Part shown: positions 1 through 12,376 of the stretch, piece after piece
Layout: the number at the start of each line of letters is the position of its first letter
Position numbering within the stretch: the first letter of the stretch is position 1
DNA from: Isoetes taiwanensis
Lineage: Eukaryota; Streptophyta; Lycopodiopsida; Isoetales; Isoetaceae
Assembly (NCBI GenBank): GCA_021234155.1
Contig: JAJEKV010000063.1
Span: 8,328,095-8,392,094, forward strand
Reading direction: 5' to 3'
DNA: 64,000 nt
Made by a program: the position numbers and the translations under genes
Notes under the pieces: model-generated
The model's database searches: none
Seen by the model: only the letters and a program-made list of their open reading frames with translations
Told to the model about the DNA's origin: nothing

Positions 1-1755
1 TTAGTACATAGTTAGCTTAGTTGTGATTCTAGTAGGTTAGCGCCTCTGTTAGGCTTCTTTGTCGATCTATAGCGTAGCGCCTCTCTGTGGTGTGTTCTTC
101 TCTCATTTTTTTTCTCTCGGGTTTACCCGCTAGGCTAACCCTTGATTGATATGGTGAGCATTCTTATCTCTAGTCTCTCAGATGTGTTTTGGTTGAGTGG
201 TTTAGCGCTTATTTGCTTAGTTAGCACTCCCGAGATGGGGATTACTGGGGTAGAGACCTCCTCGAGCCCATGTATTGTAGTATGCTCCTAGATAGAACCC
301 CTCAGATATTCCCATTAGTTGCGGCTTCGTGGTACAAGATCCCACCGAAGTCAGGAATCTATGGCATCATTGAAGCACCGATAAGGGGCCATAGTGATGA
401 AGTGTGGGGTGGGGTACGGGGACTCCTTCAGTGAGCTAGGCCTAATAGTCGGTCACGTAGAGGGCCGGGTATGGGTCTGACACTCCCTGGGTACAGTGGT
501 GTGATCATCCTGTACTTTGAAGATAAAGTTAGGGGAGTAAGTCGAGTACGGATGCGGGGGTCGCTGATGCGGCACGTGTCCTCTAGCTCACCCATGGATT
601 CACTGGCGACTGAAGGGGACACTTCTCCACCTGCCTCATCGGACCGGGAGATGTAACCCTAGTAGTCTCGGGGTGATTCCTTGGGATTGCGTCTCCGGAA
701 GGCTACAATGGCGCCATAGCTTGATTCAGCTCATCTGCAAAATGTGCACAGGAGGGGCGGATGGAGTGGACAACCTTAGCCACTGTTCTATGCCAGCCAA
801 CACCAGGTTATACCTCTGTCTGCTGATCTCTTGAGACCAAGCCGTCAGACCAAGCCGTCTAGATAGAACCCTGTATTATTCCCATTAGTTGCGGCCTGTG
901 TACAAGATCCCACCGAGCTGTGGAATCTATGGCATCATTGAAGCACCAGATAAGGGGCCATAGTGATGAAGTGTGGGGTGGGGTACGGGGACTCCTTCAG
1001 TGAGCTAGGCCTAATAGTCGGTCACGTAGAGGGCCGGGTATGGGTCTGACACTCCCTGGGTACAGTGGTGTGATCATCCTGTACTTTGAAGATAAAGTTA
1101 GGGGAGTAAGTCGAGTACGGATGCGGGGGTCGCTGATGCGGCACGTGTCCTCTAGCTCACCCATGGATTCACTGCGACTCTGGAAGGGGACACTTCTCTG
1201 ACCTGCCTCATCGGACCGGGGAGATGTAACCCGGAGTAGTCTCGAAGGGTGATTCCTTGGGATTGCGTCTCCGGAAGGCTACAATGGCGCCATAGCTTGA
1301 TTCAGCTCATCTGCAAAATGTGCACAGGAGGGGCGGATGGAGTGGACAACCTTAGCCACTGTTCTATGCCAGCCAACACCAGGTTATACCTCTGTCTGCT
1401 GATCTCTTGAGACCAAGCCGTCAGTCCATCCTCACAGGAGTCTGAGCCGGGGTAGAACCTGAGGTTTTGGGTGTTTTCCTTAGGACTAGATGCATCTTCT
1501 TTGCCATTAGTACTTGGATGGATGTGCCACCCTTCGTGATGGTTATTTATGTATGATTTATGCTGTGTGCTAACATGTATTCACGCTTCCGCGTCTTAGG
1601 AGTCCCATTGAAGGCGTGGGCCGAATGACACCTCCGTGTCCTTCACCTGGGCGGATGGTCCGAGCTAGACGGAGGGCCCTGCTCATGGTGAGCTGATTGC
1701 CATGGTCCATATATGTATACGTCCGGAGCGCTGTATATATTCAGGGAGCGTCACA
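1..1755 (+). repeat. 5' LTR of LARD-like element (left end outside window)
   Basis: The sequence from base 1 aligns with the 3' LTR from about 8817 onward and ends at the same TCACA, so about 420 bases of the LTR lie left of the window. Part of the LTR is present twice in tandem here but once in the 3' LTR, which makes this copy about 550 bases longer than the matching part. Copy differences are substitutions and many short indels. Confidence 0.85.
291..1427. repeat. tandem duplication of about 569 bp inside the 5' LTR
   Basis: A block beginning CTAGATAGAACCC at about 291 begins again at about 860. Both contain the same run of landmarks (GTGTGGGGTGGGGTACGGGG, GGGCCGGGTATGGGTCTGAC, CAGGAGGGGCGGATGGAGTG). 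The junction near 830-860 repeats the short phrase GACCAAGCCGTC, consistent with duplication at a microhomology or an assembly join. Confidence 0.85.
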
Positions 1756-1756
1756 G

Positions 1757-1769
1757 TGGTATCAGAGCC
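1757..1769 (+). other. primer binding site, initiator-Met tRNA
   Basis: TGGTATCAGAGCC lies one base after the LTR end and matches the complement of the plant initiator-Met tRNA 3' end. It fixes the plus orientation and the internal boundary of the 5' LTR. Confidence 0.92.
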
Positions 1770-2240
1770 ATGATTTTGGTTGATCGGAATCATAGCACTG
1801 ACCAAATTCCAAATCGTTAGTTCGGTAGTGATGTGGGAGTTTAAGTTTAGCTAAACTGCCTAACTTCTCGGTGATTTAGTCTTTATGCTAGGTTTGTGTA
1901 ATAAATTGTTGGAGATTTAGGAAGTTTAGGGTGAATTTGGTGTGGAAATGGTATAATTAGAAGACCCAAGTTTAGATGGGCCGTAACTTTTAATGGGTAA
2001 CTCGGATGGAGGCGGAAATAGTTCTAGCGTCTCCGGCACATCCCAAATACCCTAGCGGGCACGTATCCTGAGGCAAAGATGGCGACCCCAAGGTTAAAAT
2101 TCAAAAGGTGCGCTGACTGCAATTAGGGTGCTTAGAATCGAAAGTTAGGAGCGTATTTTACACTCAGCGCACCTATATGGTCCGCCGTATAAAATATGCG
2201 TGGAAAAAAAAAAGTTTTTTTTTCTTTCCCCCCTTTCCAT

Positions 2241-2353
2241 TTCGAACCCGTGACCTCCCACTTCCAACCCAACACTCTTTCCATTTTGCCACTTCCAACC
2301 CAACACTCTTTCCATTTTGCCAATTCCAACCAACACTCTTTCCATTTTGCCAA
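2241..2353 (-). repeat. 31-bp tandem repeat with tRNA-like box A/B sequence
   Basis: The unit CCAACCCAACACTCTTTCCA plus flanks occurs three times in a row (about 2262-2353, the third copy slightly diverged). Read on the minus strand, the unit looks like a Pol III box A region (TGGCAAAATGG). The adjacent stretch ends GGGTTCGAA, like box B. This suggests a tRNA-derived sequence whose 5' half was tandemly amplified. Confidence 0.5.
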
Positions 2354-2439
2354 CTCTCTTTATGTAGGATATATATGTTCTATCCCTTTGTTATACATAT
2401 CTAATATTCTGTTTTATCCAGTTAGTAGTTCTTTTAAGG

Positions 2440-2512
2440 AAAAGGTACATCATGGGATTGAACCCCTGACCTTCTGCACCCAAGCCAACACCTTTACCAA
2501 TAAGCCAACTTC
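2440..2512 (-). repeat. tRNA-like (SINE head-like) sequence
   Basis: On the minus strand this stretch reads TGGCTTATTGGTAAAGG, then about 30 bases later GGGGTTCAATCCC. These resemble Pol III box A and box B at roughly tRNA spacing. No complete cloverleaf could be drawn, so it is called tRNA-derived rather than a tRNA gene. Confidence 0.45.
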
Positions 2513-3469
2513 TTTCTTGAAAGGATATAACCCTTTTTCTGTATTTATAGTGCATCTATTCCATATTTAAATTAGAGACGTGCCTTTGGTAAACCCACGT
2601 TGTCGAGGCAACAACTCCACCGGAGCAAACCTTTTCGCCACAACTCCATCGGAGCAAGCCTTTTCGCCATCGACACCGGAGCAAGTTCTCTCGCCATGGC
2701 CGCCGGAGTAAACAGTCTTGCCATAGCCACGGCAGTCGACCTCTCTCTGCCATAGCCGACCTCCGCCGACCGCTCCTGCACTATCGTTTTTCTTCCTCGC
2801 CAAGCGCCTTTCAACACTTACGTCGACATGGCCATCTTCGATGTTAATCTCCGTAACGTGGCGAACGGACCCGCGATTCAAGGAAGGAGACCAAATTCCT
2901 CATTGCCCCGCCGCGACAGATGCTCATCGTGGAACTTCGTAACCGTGGGACGCAACCGATATCTTATCTAAGAACACTTAGAATGCAACCTTGTCCTTTT
3001 ATTCTACCCCCATTCATTATGATGAGGAAATGCCTCCTCTCCGTATACAATGGATATAATAACCCATCTCTCTACTATTCAGTAGTAGCTTTGTTTTTCC
3101 TAATGTAAACCATTCTAGTCTAGAAATTCTTGTCCCTAATCTTCAATTAGCTAGATGCTTCTTCCATATATCACTTTGAACCGCCACATGACTCTACCTA
3201 CTGTTATCTCGACTTGCAGTACATCTTCACTCGTTCCAATTCTACACAAGGATATTCTACCATACTAGAATTCCTTTTAGTCGATCACTTAGAATTGTTC
3301 TAGTATATCAATCTAATGCAAACCAACCATTGTTGTCCAGTCAACTCTCCCTAGGATATCCCGACGTGGTCCGGGCAAAGTACTTCCAACCATTATTTTA
3401 ATGCCTAAACGTCTTTAAGTTCCGCAAATGAACTTACGTATTCCAAGGGATTATGTGAATATCCCAAAG

Positions 3470-3623
3470 GACAGTAGCACCCAAAGACCCCTCAAATTAG
3501 GCCTCCTCTATTCAGAGATCTTGTGTTCAAGTCTCTGGGGGTACGTCATATGTCCTCATGGACGCTGCTAATGTGCCATGACATATAGATGCTATCTACC
3601 TATCTATCTATTTACTAAAAAAA
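3470..3623 (+). mobile_element. possible tRNA-derived SINE
   Basis: A box-B-like TGTTCAAGTCT occurs at 3524-3534, preceded by a weak box-A-like stretch from about 3474. The stretch ends in a short ATCTATCTATTTACT repeat and seven A residues at 3617-3623. Size and layout fit a plant tRNA-derived SINE, but no target duplication could be assigned. Confidence 0.35.
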
Positions 3624-6600
3624 CGTCCTTCGTGAATTCAATTCACCATATTGTCCTAAGACATCGACGTCTTCTTCCCTAAGCCATACACCAAATCTTT
3701 AAAGAGTTTTTCAGCTCTTGCTGCCTTTCAAGCTGCAGGTATATCTTTGCATGTTAGCAAAGACTAACCTTCATGTTAGAAAATAACCTTTCTATCCAGA
3801 TTGCTAAATATCATGCATCAGGGTCCTTTATTCCTTCTCTTCTTCAATATATTTTCTAAGTCTATGATCCATTTTCAGTATTCCGACCCTTACGCCTGCC
3901 ACAGTTACACATTTCACTCTTTGGCTGTGACCTTTATTCAGTAGAGTCACCAATCCATTTACTCCTTTACGTATTCATTAACCGTCTGGTGGCTTCTAAG
4001 CCGCTATTATATGTTCCCTATATTCTTAACCCACCTATCATTGGGAGTTATGATCCAACGTTGTCCTACATCCTCGAAATGTTAGTCATTACATTTCTCT
4101 GTCATGATGTTATGCTGCTGTTCTGGCATTCCAAATGACTTGGCATCTTCATTTAAGCCATAGTCATGGCCTAAGAGCGGGTGGGCCTTCGTATAAATCG
4201 TAAATTACCTGGAGTCATCAAGGTGCCTACCTGGTATTTAGCGAGCCCTTCTACAATTACTTATGTTTGAGATAACCCGGACTTGTATCCATGTTCGAGT
4301 CCTGTATATCCTAACTTACACCTCCATGTAACCCATGTTGTTCACCTCTGCCTGATCCGGGTATGGATCATGTGAGAAAGCTAGTCTTACATGTCTATTC
4401 AAGACACATTTGAACTTCTCGCAGGTACCTGCTAGTCGCTACCTATCCTGGAATTGTACTATTGTACTATTCAACCCCATCATCTTAAGCTTCATTCTAT
4501 GGGCCGTTAACATTTGTTTCACGTGTCAACTACCACATCATACCCTAGCATCCAACGAATTGACGGTCCCTTGCACATTTCGAACATATCTCCAGACCTT
4601 TCATTAGTAACTTTGGTTAAGATGTTTATCGTATGTGTACATGCTATGTACATAATAAACATATATCCACATCCCACAATGCTGGGCTCTGCTCTAACTT
4701 AGCTAAACTATAACCGTCGTAGTTATTTCAAACAAAACCCATTGCCTATGTACCTTTATGATGTGGCTGCGCCACCTACTTCCCAAATGGACAGGGGCCA
4801 ACTTTATATTGGACTTGTATATGTTGCCTATATTTTGACAGGGTCTCTAGCTATTTCAACCATTCCTTTAGTGCCTCATGGTACTTTAACCCCGTACATA
4901 AACTATGATTCCCCCATGGGATTATGCCATAATTCCGAAGGCTACTACCCCACATGAGGAGCTCTTCTAAAGGCTTCTTTCGATAAGGATCCTTTGTGTC
5001 CTCACTATCAACTATGCTTAGTCACAATTAACCTATTTCTCTTAAGTTATCATGTGGACTCCAGTTTTTAAACAGTTTCAAATGTTTTCATCCTTGGCTC
5101 CCTTATAATGAAGCAGAGGCACTACAACCTCTCCGTCTTTTAATAGGAACACTCAATGTTTCAATCTTCGTTAGTAACCGCCATATCGTTATCCAAAAGG
5201 CAACGGATCCTCGAACTTCTACTTCAGCATTTAGCATTATTCCCCGCGAGTAGGGTAACTCTTAAGATATATGGACTAGTGCTCTATATAATCTCACCCC
5301 TTCTGATCTATACACCTCGTCTTGATTTTTTTTTTATCGGGACTTACAGTTCCTATGTATTGCCTCTTCTCGGTTACCCCTAAAGGTATAATCGCCAAAG
5401 TCATCGTATTCCTTCTTGTCTTCCATCAGGGGGACGCGATATTCTTATACATCTTTTTATTTCCAAAACTAAATAAATGCTCTCAGCTTATAACAATGAA
5501 GTAATTCATTGGTATCTAGAACCTTTGAGTAGCTAAGCTCTCATTATCGGTTATTCCAACACCGTTCCAACCATCCTCGGGATGTTTTTGAATGTAACAT
5601 TACCGTATATGCTAGACTTACTCTAGCTATTCTCACTGATTTAAACTCTTCTCATCTCTCTTAGTACGACGTATCTAAGATAGTCAACTCCAACCATTGG
5701 GATAACTTGAATGCTTATCTCTGGTAAAGCATATCTAACCCAATATCTTCGTATATAAGCATATCATTATGCTCATTCTTTAAACCTTGTCAAGTAATAT
5801 TTCACTCGCCTTGTACGAATATTCTACTATCTTTTAATATGATATACATCTGAATATCACAATCGACATCCTCGATATGATCACCACTATAGTATTTGAT
5901 ACTACTAAATCCTTCCTACATCCAAGACCGCTACGTTGTTATTATATGATATAGTAACATGTGTGCACCAACCCTAAGTCTAGACTCATATGTAGCTCGT
6001 TGACATAGGCATCTAGCTATATTCATACTTGCGGCCAACTTATTTCCTCAACTTGGTTATCTAGTACCATACATATGTTGTCGTTTCGACACCACTAGCC
6101 TTAGTTTGCCTTCGTCCTCAAGCTCTAGTCATAACTTCCACAGGGGCAAATGCCAACCTAAGTTCCTAGTGGACATGTTTGACCTCTAGTATAAGAACTC
6201 TTATCTTCATTACTTCCGTATTCATATGGAATGTGAACTAAAAGTTCTAGTATATATCTTATCTTCTTTTAGTTATGTTTTACTATTAAATGGTCCTAGT
6301 ACACATATACCAACGCGGAGTTACTCCTCGCGACACACACACGATACCAAGTCCAGAGCACATCCTCCTTGGTGCGATGTTCATTAGGCGCCTACCTTGT
6401 TCATACTCCAGACTTTGGTATATTCAACGTGTCATTCCAAACTCTCTATATTTGAAACGTTGTTTACAACAACTTTCAAGCACCTCTTGTCTCCCACTTG
6501 TCGTGTGGGTATATTACTTTCGATCATTGCGCCTGCTCCTACCAATTGTCGTCTTCTCTTCACCTTATGTGCAAACTACGTTCCACACTATTGTCCAGTT

Positions 6601-8381
6601 TGTTATTCGGCATCTCCATGCTCCCAGCAGACATAAGATGTGTCCATTTCCTTAATTTATATCCTTCGTAATGGTCATGCATTTGACCAACGTCATTAAG
6701 CGTATCCAAGTGACTATGTCATCATCTTTTATTGCACACCTCAGGAACATCAATCTCCTTACGAAACGCAACGTATGCGTAATTTTATAATCCGTAGTTT
6801 ATGGATCCGCATCCTCATACAACATTATTCTCTACCTTTCCGTGAATCATACCTCCATTCAAGTGACAATAGCTATAAAATGTTGGCTCGACATTCTATG
6901 CCTGCACCATCATGGTCGAAACCTACAGTTCTAAAGTGGTTTCCCTCTCAGGAGCTGGGTACTCATAATCCAGTTTCCCCCTTAGTATAGTACCTCTCTA
7001 ACGTGGTCTATCGTAGATAATCATAAACCACTTCTTCCTCGGATATATGGTGTATGGCAATATATATGCCGCATAATAAATCAATCTTTGTAATTATTAG
7101 GTCCAGTGTTTCAATCAGATACCAAACATCGTCATACCAATTTTCTCGAGTATCCATCCAAAATAGGGATACCTTAACACTCCTTATTCCCAACATTCAG
7201 CACTTCTACTTCAAGTAAGAGCCCAGGACCTGCTCAGTCATCACCATATAACAGGCTCAGGACAGACCAGGCATGGTTTAGGACGATTGCATAGCCATAG
7301 CACTGCCGGATAGCGACCCAGGCGGTACCAATTACGTCGAATCTATATGTCATCTGTACCTGTGCCCTGTAAATATAAGAGTGTCTGTATGTGTGATAAA
7401 TTTGCGAAAATAGCAATAAAATAAATAAGTAATTCAAATGTAAGAATATCGGGACGTCTGGTAAATGTATAAACATAACCAATGAATTAATATGTGTCCT
7501 CATGTGACTGTAATCTATGCTAAAGATAGAGAGTGTGAGTGTGGAAACATTAAAAATAATCGAAAGGAGCAACCTATTTAAACACATAATCAAATATAAT
7601 AGAAGGAGATAAGTATGTATGTCTTACACAAACTTCTGAGGGAATAACGAGACTTAGATTAGGTTATAACAAGGTTATGAATAATAAATCATGAAGAACG
7701 TCTGTCTGTACTTAATATTAAAGTATATAGGTAAAACTGTCCGATACAGTACAATATATAATTGTATTAAAGGGTAAGTATAACTGTGAAGGGCCTGTTA
7801 AACACTGAGGATAGGAACATACGAGTTCTTAAAACTGTAACAAAATAGGAAAACAAAATTTTGCTACAAAATTAAATTAGACCTGGCTGTAATAAAATGA
7901 ATTACAAAGTCAAGCGAGAATATAATACATATATACACAGAAATTAATATCATTAGAATGGCTTTCTACGAAACAGTACGAGATTAATAACTCCGTATTA
8001 TAATATAAGAACAAATAGAACTTGCTTATATCTATACTTGTCTATAATATATAATCACTTACACGTATGTATAAAAAGAATGATTTCTAAATTAGATAAA
8101 CTCTCAACTCGTCACCACGAATGAAACAGTGAGACTTTCACAAATCTTGACTGTTGACTTTTGACGGTCCCAAACGATGATCATGTCTGACCTATACCTC
8201 TACCTTTTATATCCCCGAGTTATAAATTGCACATTACAAGCCATTTTAAACTTAATCACTTTAAACATGACAAAGTCTATAATATCACGCTATCTCTTTA
8301 AGGAGGGGAGACTTCCTCCTAATGCACGATGTGTTGCCCTGCAACAAGAGTAGTCTTGATGCTGAGGACAGCATCACTTCT

Positions 8382-8394
8382 AAGGTGGGGAGGA
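8382..8394 (+). other. polypurine tract of LARD-like element
   Basis: AAGGTGGGGAGGA lies immediately before the LTR start TGTGACG, the expected position for the plus-strand primer. Confidence 0.85.
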
Positions 8395-10019
8395 TGTGAC
8401 GTCCCACGTATTTATGCGCCTTTTGGGTATAAATACATGACACGTCACTATGAATAATTAATGGTACATTAATTATTCTTAAAGCTAAGGTTAGCTATGT
8501 TAACCATTAATTATTAAAGTGGAAACCTAATCTTAACCCTAATTCGAAATTAAGGCTTAACCTAATAATTAAAGGGGTTTAATTATTAAAGTAGATAATA
8601 ATTAGCATGCCACCTGGCCCAAATCGATTGGGCAAGGCAGAGTTTCCAATTTGGGACACCCAAATTGGGGGTTGCACCCCAATTTGCCCCAATTCGATTT
8701 GGGGCAATTGGAGATGGAGGAGGAGATGCTGCCCAACCCTGAGATGCTGTTCGACCCTGTTCCAGCCAGAAGGATGGCGACCCAGAGGGATAGTGGAGCT
8801 AGTTATGGTTCCGGTTAGTACATAGTTAGCTTATTGTGATTCTAGTAGGTTAGCGCCTCTGTTAGGCTTCTTTGTCGATCTATAGCGTAGCGCCTCTCTG
8901 TGGTGTGTTCTCTCGCTGTTTTTCTCTGTGGTTTACCTGTTAGGCTAACCCTTGATTGATATGGTGAGCATTCTTATCTCTAGTCTCTGTATGTGTTTTG
9001 GTTGAGTGGTTTAGCAGTTATTTGCTTAGTTAGCACTCCGGAGATGGGGGATTACGGGGGGTAGAGACCTCTGAGCCCATGTATTGTAGTATGCTCCTAA
9101 TAATACATTAGTTGCGGCCTGTGTACAAGATCCCACCGAGCTGTGGAATCTATGGCATCGTTGAAGCACCAGATAAGGGGCCGTAGTGATGAAGTGTGGG
9201 GTGGGGTCTCGCATGAGCATAAAAGGCTACGGGGACTCCTTCAGTGAGCTAGGCCTAATAGTCGGTCACGTAGAGGGCCGGGTATGGGTCTGACACTCCC
9301 TGGGTACAGTGGTGTGATCATCCTGTACTTTGAAGATAAAGTTAGGGGAGTAAGTCGAGTACGGATGCGGGGGTCGCTGATGCGGCACGTGTCCTCTAGC
9401 TCACCCATGGATTCACTGCGACTCTGGAAGGGGACACTTCTCTGACCTGCCTCATCGGACCGGGGAGATGTAACCCGGAGTAGTCCCGAAGGGTGATTCC
9501 TTGGGATTGCGTCTCCGGAAGGCTACAATGGCGTCATAGCTTGATTCAGCTCATCTGCAAAGTGTGCACAGGAGGGGCGGATGGAGTGGACAACCCTAGC
9601 CACTGTTCTATGCCAGCCAACGCCAGGTTATACCTCTGTCTGCTGATCTCTTGAGACCGAGCCGTCAGTCCATCCTCACAGGAGTCTGAGCCGGGGTAGA
9701 ACCTGATGTTTGGGGTGTTTTCCTTAGGACTAGATGCATCTTCTTTGCCGTTAGTACTTGGATGGATGTGCCACCCTTCGTGGTGGTTATTTATGTATGA
9801 TTTATGCTGTGTGCTAACATGTATTCACGCTTCCGCGACGTAGGAGTCCCATTGAAGTCGTGGGCCGAATGACACCTCCGTATCCTTCACCCGGGCATCT
9901 TTCTACGGATGGTCCGAGCTAGACAGAGGGCCCTGCTCATGATGAGCTGATTGCCATGGGAGGGGGAAGTCCCTGTATGTATACGTCCAGAGCGTCGTAT
10001 ATATTCAGGGAGCGTCACA
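8395..10019 (+). repeat. 3' LTR of LARD-like element (1625 bp)
   Basis: It starts TGTGACGTCCC and ends GCGTCACA, a TG...CA boundary, with short inverted ends TGTGACG/CGTCACA. From about 8817 it matches bases 1-1755 apart from the extra duplicated block there. The first 420 bases contain a GC-rich cluster of inverted repeats, listed separately. Confidence 0.9.
8646..8705. repeat. three consecutive hairpins in the LTR
   Basis: Three overlapping or adjacent stems occur in 60 bases: CCAATTTGGG with CCAAATTGG (8646-8668), CAAATTGGGG with CCCCAATTTG (8661-8686), and GCCCCAA with TTGGGGC (8686-8705). The first two are mutually exclusive because they share one arm. Confidence 0.75.
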
Positions 10020-10024
10020 ATAAT

Positions 10025-10414
10025 GTATTTTGAGTCACATATGGAAGACACTTTGTACCGAAACCAAGGACCAAAGCATTGAATGTGATTTCAACAATAT
10101 AAGATGGTACTTGCTAGACAAAATTTTATAGAATTACAAACAAACTAGAGAGCCCACAAATAAGAGCTATAGTGTTTTTAAGATCTAAAGATTGCAAGTT
10201 TCAAGTCTTAAGCAAGAATGCCCCATTAAAGATCAAGTACAAGCTCATTCTTGTCCCTTACAAGATCCTATTGCAACTTGGCATTACCCTTTATTTGCTG
10301 CAACACCCTTCATGTCTAGCATAGAAGCAACATTATGAATAACATGTAGGTATTTGACCGAGATTAATGAATTAGCCGTCGGGTAATGCTCCAGAAAACA
10401 AAGAAATTAATGTT
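10025..10414. other. intergenic spacer
   Basis: About 390 AT-rich bases between the LARD-like element and the copia target site. Nothing recognised. Confidence 0.6.
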
Positions 10415-10419
10415 CGAGC

Positions 10420-10852
10420 TGAAGATTTGCACTAGACAATTTGTGTGAATGTAAAATATCTAGTTAACAAGATGAATTACTAGATATTACTAGATATTTT
10501 AATTGCACGAGTTAAGGAAACTTCAAACAACTCTATTCAAAAAAACAAGGTCGAACATTCAACTGAAGAAAATAACCCGAGGAACCGGCCACTTAGGCAT
10601 CAATCCTGCCACTCAGGAACTTCAGCCTAGCATACTATTCAGAATGGAAACATACCTAAAATTCGAACGCGATTTGGCTCCAACTTATTAGACCGTCAAT
10701 ATGTTTCCAATTATGTTGACTGAAATAATAACCATTGTACAATTTCTATCCAACCTTCAACTCACATTTAGATATGCCCCAAGTCTTCACACATCTATGA
10801 CATAAAGATCAAACAACATGCCTCTGATAGATTTGCATGACCTATTTCATCA
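10420..10852 (-). repeat. copia 3' LTR
   Basis: Aligned with 14212-14671; TG...CA ends in plus-strand reading. It has about 90 bases near the right end that the partner lacks, and lacks about 100 bases present in the partner. Confidence 0.92.
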
Positions 10853-10861
10853 TTCCCCTTT
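10853..10861 (-). other. copia polypurine tract
   Basis: On the minus strand AAAGGGGAA lies directly before the 3' LTR start TGATGAAATAGG. Confidence 0.8.
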
Positions 10862-12376
10862 CATGCTAATTTCATCAGAGTATTCCATTTCAGAACTCCC
10901 AACTTATGTTTGAATTTTTGAAACTTGAAATCTGACAATCCCTTGGTCAATACATCTGCAATCTGTTCATGAGTAGAAATGTGTTCAACTGTTATAACTC
11001 CTTTTGCCACTATTTCCCTTATGAAATGTACATTTAATTCAATGTGCTTTGTTCTTTGACGTAGCACAGGGTTCCTAGTTATAGCTATACAACTTAAACT
11101 GTCTGAATATAGAACTGTGGGAGATAGTTGAGATACCTGAAGCTCATGTAATAAACGTCTTACCCATACTATTTCTTTGGTAGCAACTGTAGTGGCATTG
11201 CATTCAGCTTCTGTCGTAGACATTGCTACACTTGATTGCTTTTTCGCTTTTCCAAGCAACTGCACCTCCACCTATCATTAAGCAAAATCCAGATGTGGAT
11301 TTTCTTGTGTCTATATCAATGCCCCAGTCAGCATCAGCATACCCTGTCAGTGTTAGATTCTTACTGTTAAATGTGAGACCATGCTCCTTTATAAGTTTAA
11401 AGTATCTCAGCACTCTTTTTGCTATGATCCAATGCTGATGTCCAAGATTGTTACAGAATCTACTTAATAGACTCACAGTGAATGCAATATCAGGCCTTGA
11501 ACAATTTGAAATGAACAACAAGCATCCTATTATCCCTATAGGGAATGTTTGCCATGTTCACAACTTCTGTCTGATTCTTAGGATTCATGTCACTGGACAG
11601 TTTCAGCCCTTGTACAATTGGTGTTCTAGATATGTTACAGTCCAGCATATGAAATCGTTTCAACATACCTTCAATGTTGCTTGTTTGAGTGATTTGCAAG
11701 ATGTTTTTGGATGTTTTTCGTATAATCTCCATAACTAGAAACTTCTTTACCCCTCCTAAGACTGTCATCTTATACTTGCTAGTTAGTATAAGCTTGTAAT
11801 GCTCCAATATTTCAGCAGTACTTGGTATGAGAATATTATCATCAACATATAAGACCAGAATGCAAAATTGACTTCCCTTGTTCAAAATGTAAACATTACT
11901 ATCATTCTGAAACTTTGTGAAGCCTTGTTGTTGCACGTATTCATCAATGCATTTGTACCACATTCTAGGAGATTGCTTGAGCCCATATACTGCACGGTTG
12001 AGTTTTCAAACAAGTCCTTCCCCTTTGACTTCAAAACCTGGTACTTGTCTCATGTAGATCTCCTCATCTAATTCTGCATTCAGAAAGGCAGTACTGACAT
12101 CCATGTGATGTACTTCCAGACCATGTGCATTTGCAAATGCTAACAAAATTCTGATGCTCGTCAATTTCACTATTGGTGAAAATGTTTCGTCATAGTCCAT
12201 CCCTTTCCTTTGAATAAATTATTGTGCAACCAATCTTGCCCTAAATTTTTGTTCTCCATTTAGACCCGTTTTAATTTTATAAACCCACTTACTTCCTACT
12301 ACATTTTTCCCTACTGGTTTCTTCACTACATCATATGTTTGAGTCCTATCGAATGCAAGCATTTCTTCCTTCATGG
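10861..12376 (-). pseudogene. copia reverse transcriptase and RNase H (broken)
   Basis: The copia RT begins near 12376 with the conserved KWV.K.K....G region, followed by GMDYDETFSPIVK. The catalytic YVDD lies at 11838-11849. RNase H follows with YADADWG, then STTEAECNA, and ends with the ADVLTKGL motif typical of copia C-termini. Breaks include a stop just before KLNRAVYGLKQSPR and frame changes near 11500 and 11270. The family uses this domain to copy element RNA into cDNA in the virus-like particle; this copy cannot make an intact enzyme. Confidence 0.92.

Larger units (their letters stand above)
1770..8381 (+). other. internal region of LARD-like element, no supported gene
   Basis: About 6.6 kb with only short ORFs on both strands. 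None shows zinc knuckles, a protease DSG/DGG motif, an RT DD motif or integrase residues. From about 2900 to 8380 it is AT-rich with many stops. It contains a short tandem repeat with tRNA-like character near 2.3 kb, a second tRNA-like stretch near 2.5 kb and a SINE-like stretch near 3.5 kb, listed separately. Nothing else was recognised. Confidence 0.7.
1..10019 (+). mobile_element. LARD-like large non-autonomous LTR retrotransposon
   Basis: Two related long terminal repeats flank about 6.6 kb of sequence without recognisable gag or pol. The left LTR enters from outside the window and ends TCACA at 1755. It is followed by an initiator-Met tRNA primer site at 1757-1769. The right LTR (8395-10019) starts TGTGACG directly after a purine tract. 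Orientation is plus. No long ORF matching protease, RT or integrase motifs was found on either strand, which fits a large retrotransposon derivative mobilised in trans. A heavily decayed autonomous element is the alternative. The base right of the 3' LTR starts ATAAT, the possible target duplication; its partner lies outside the window. Confidence 0.8.

Noticed and set aside
2241-2353. CRISPR-like array
   Set aside because: The three repeats are direct tandem units with no spacers, inside a plant retroelement.
2440-2512. Functional tRNA gene
   Set aside because: No cloverleaf, acceptor stem or anticodon arm could be formed; only box-like motifs are present.
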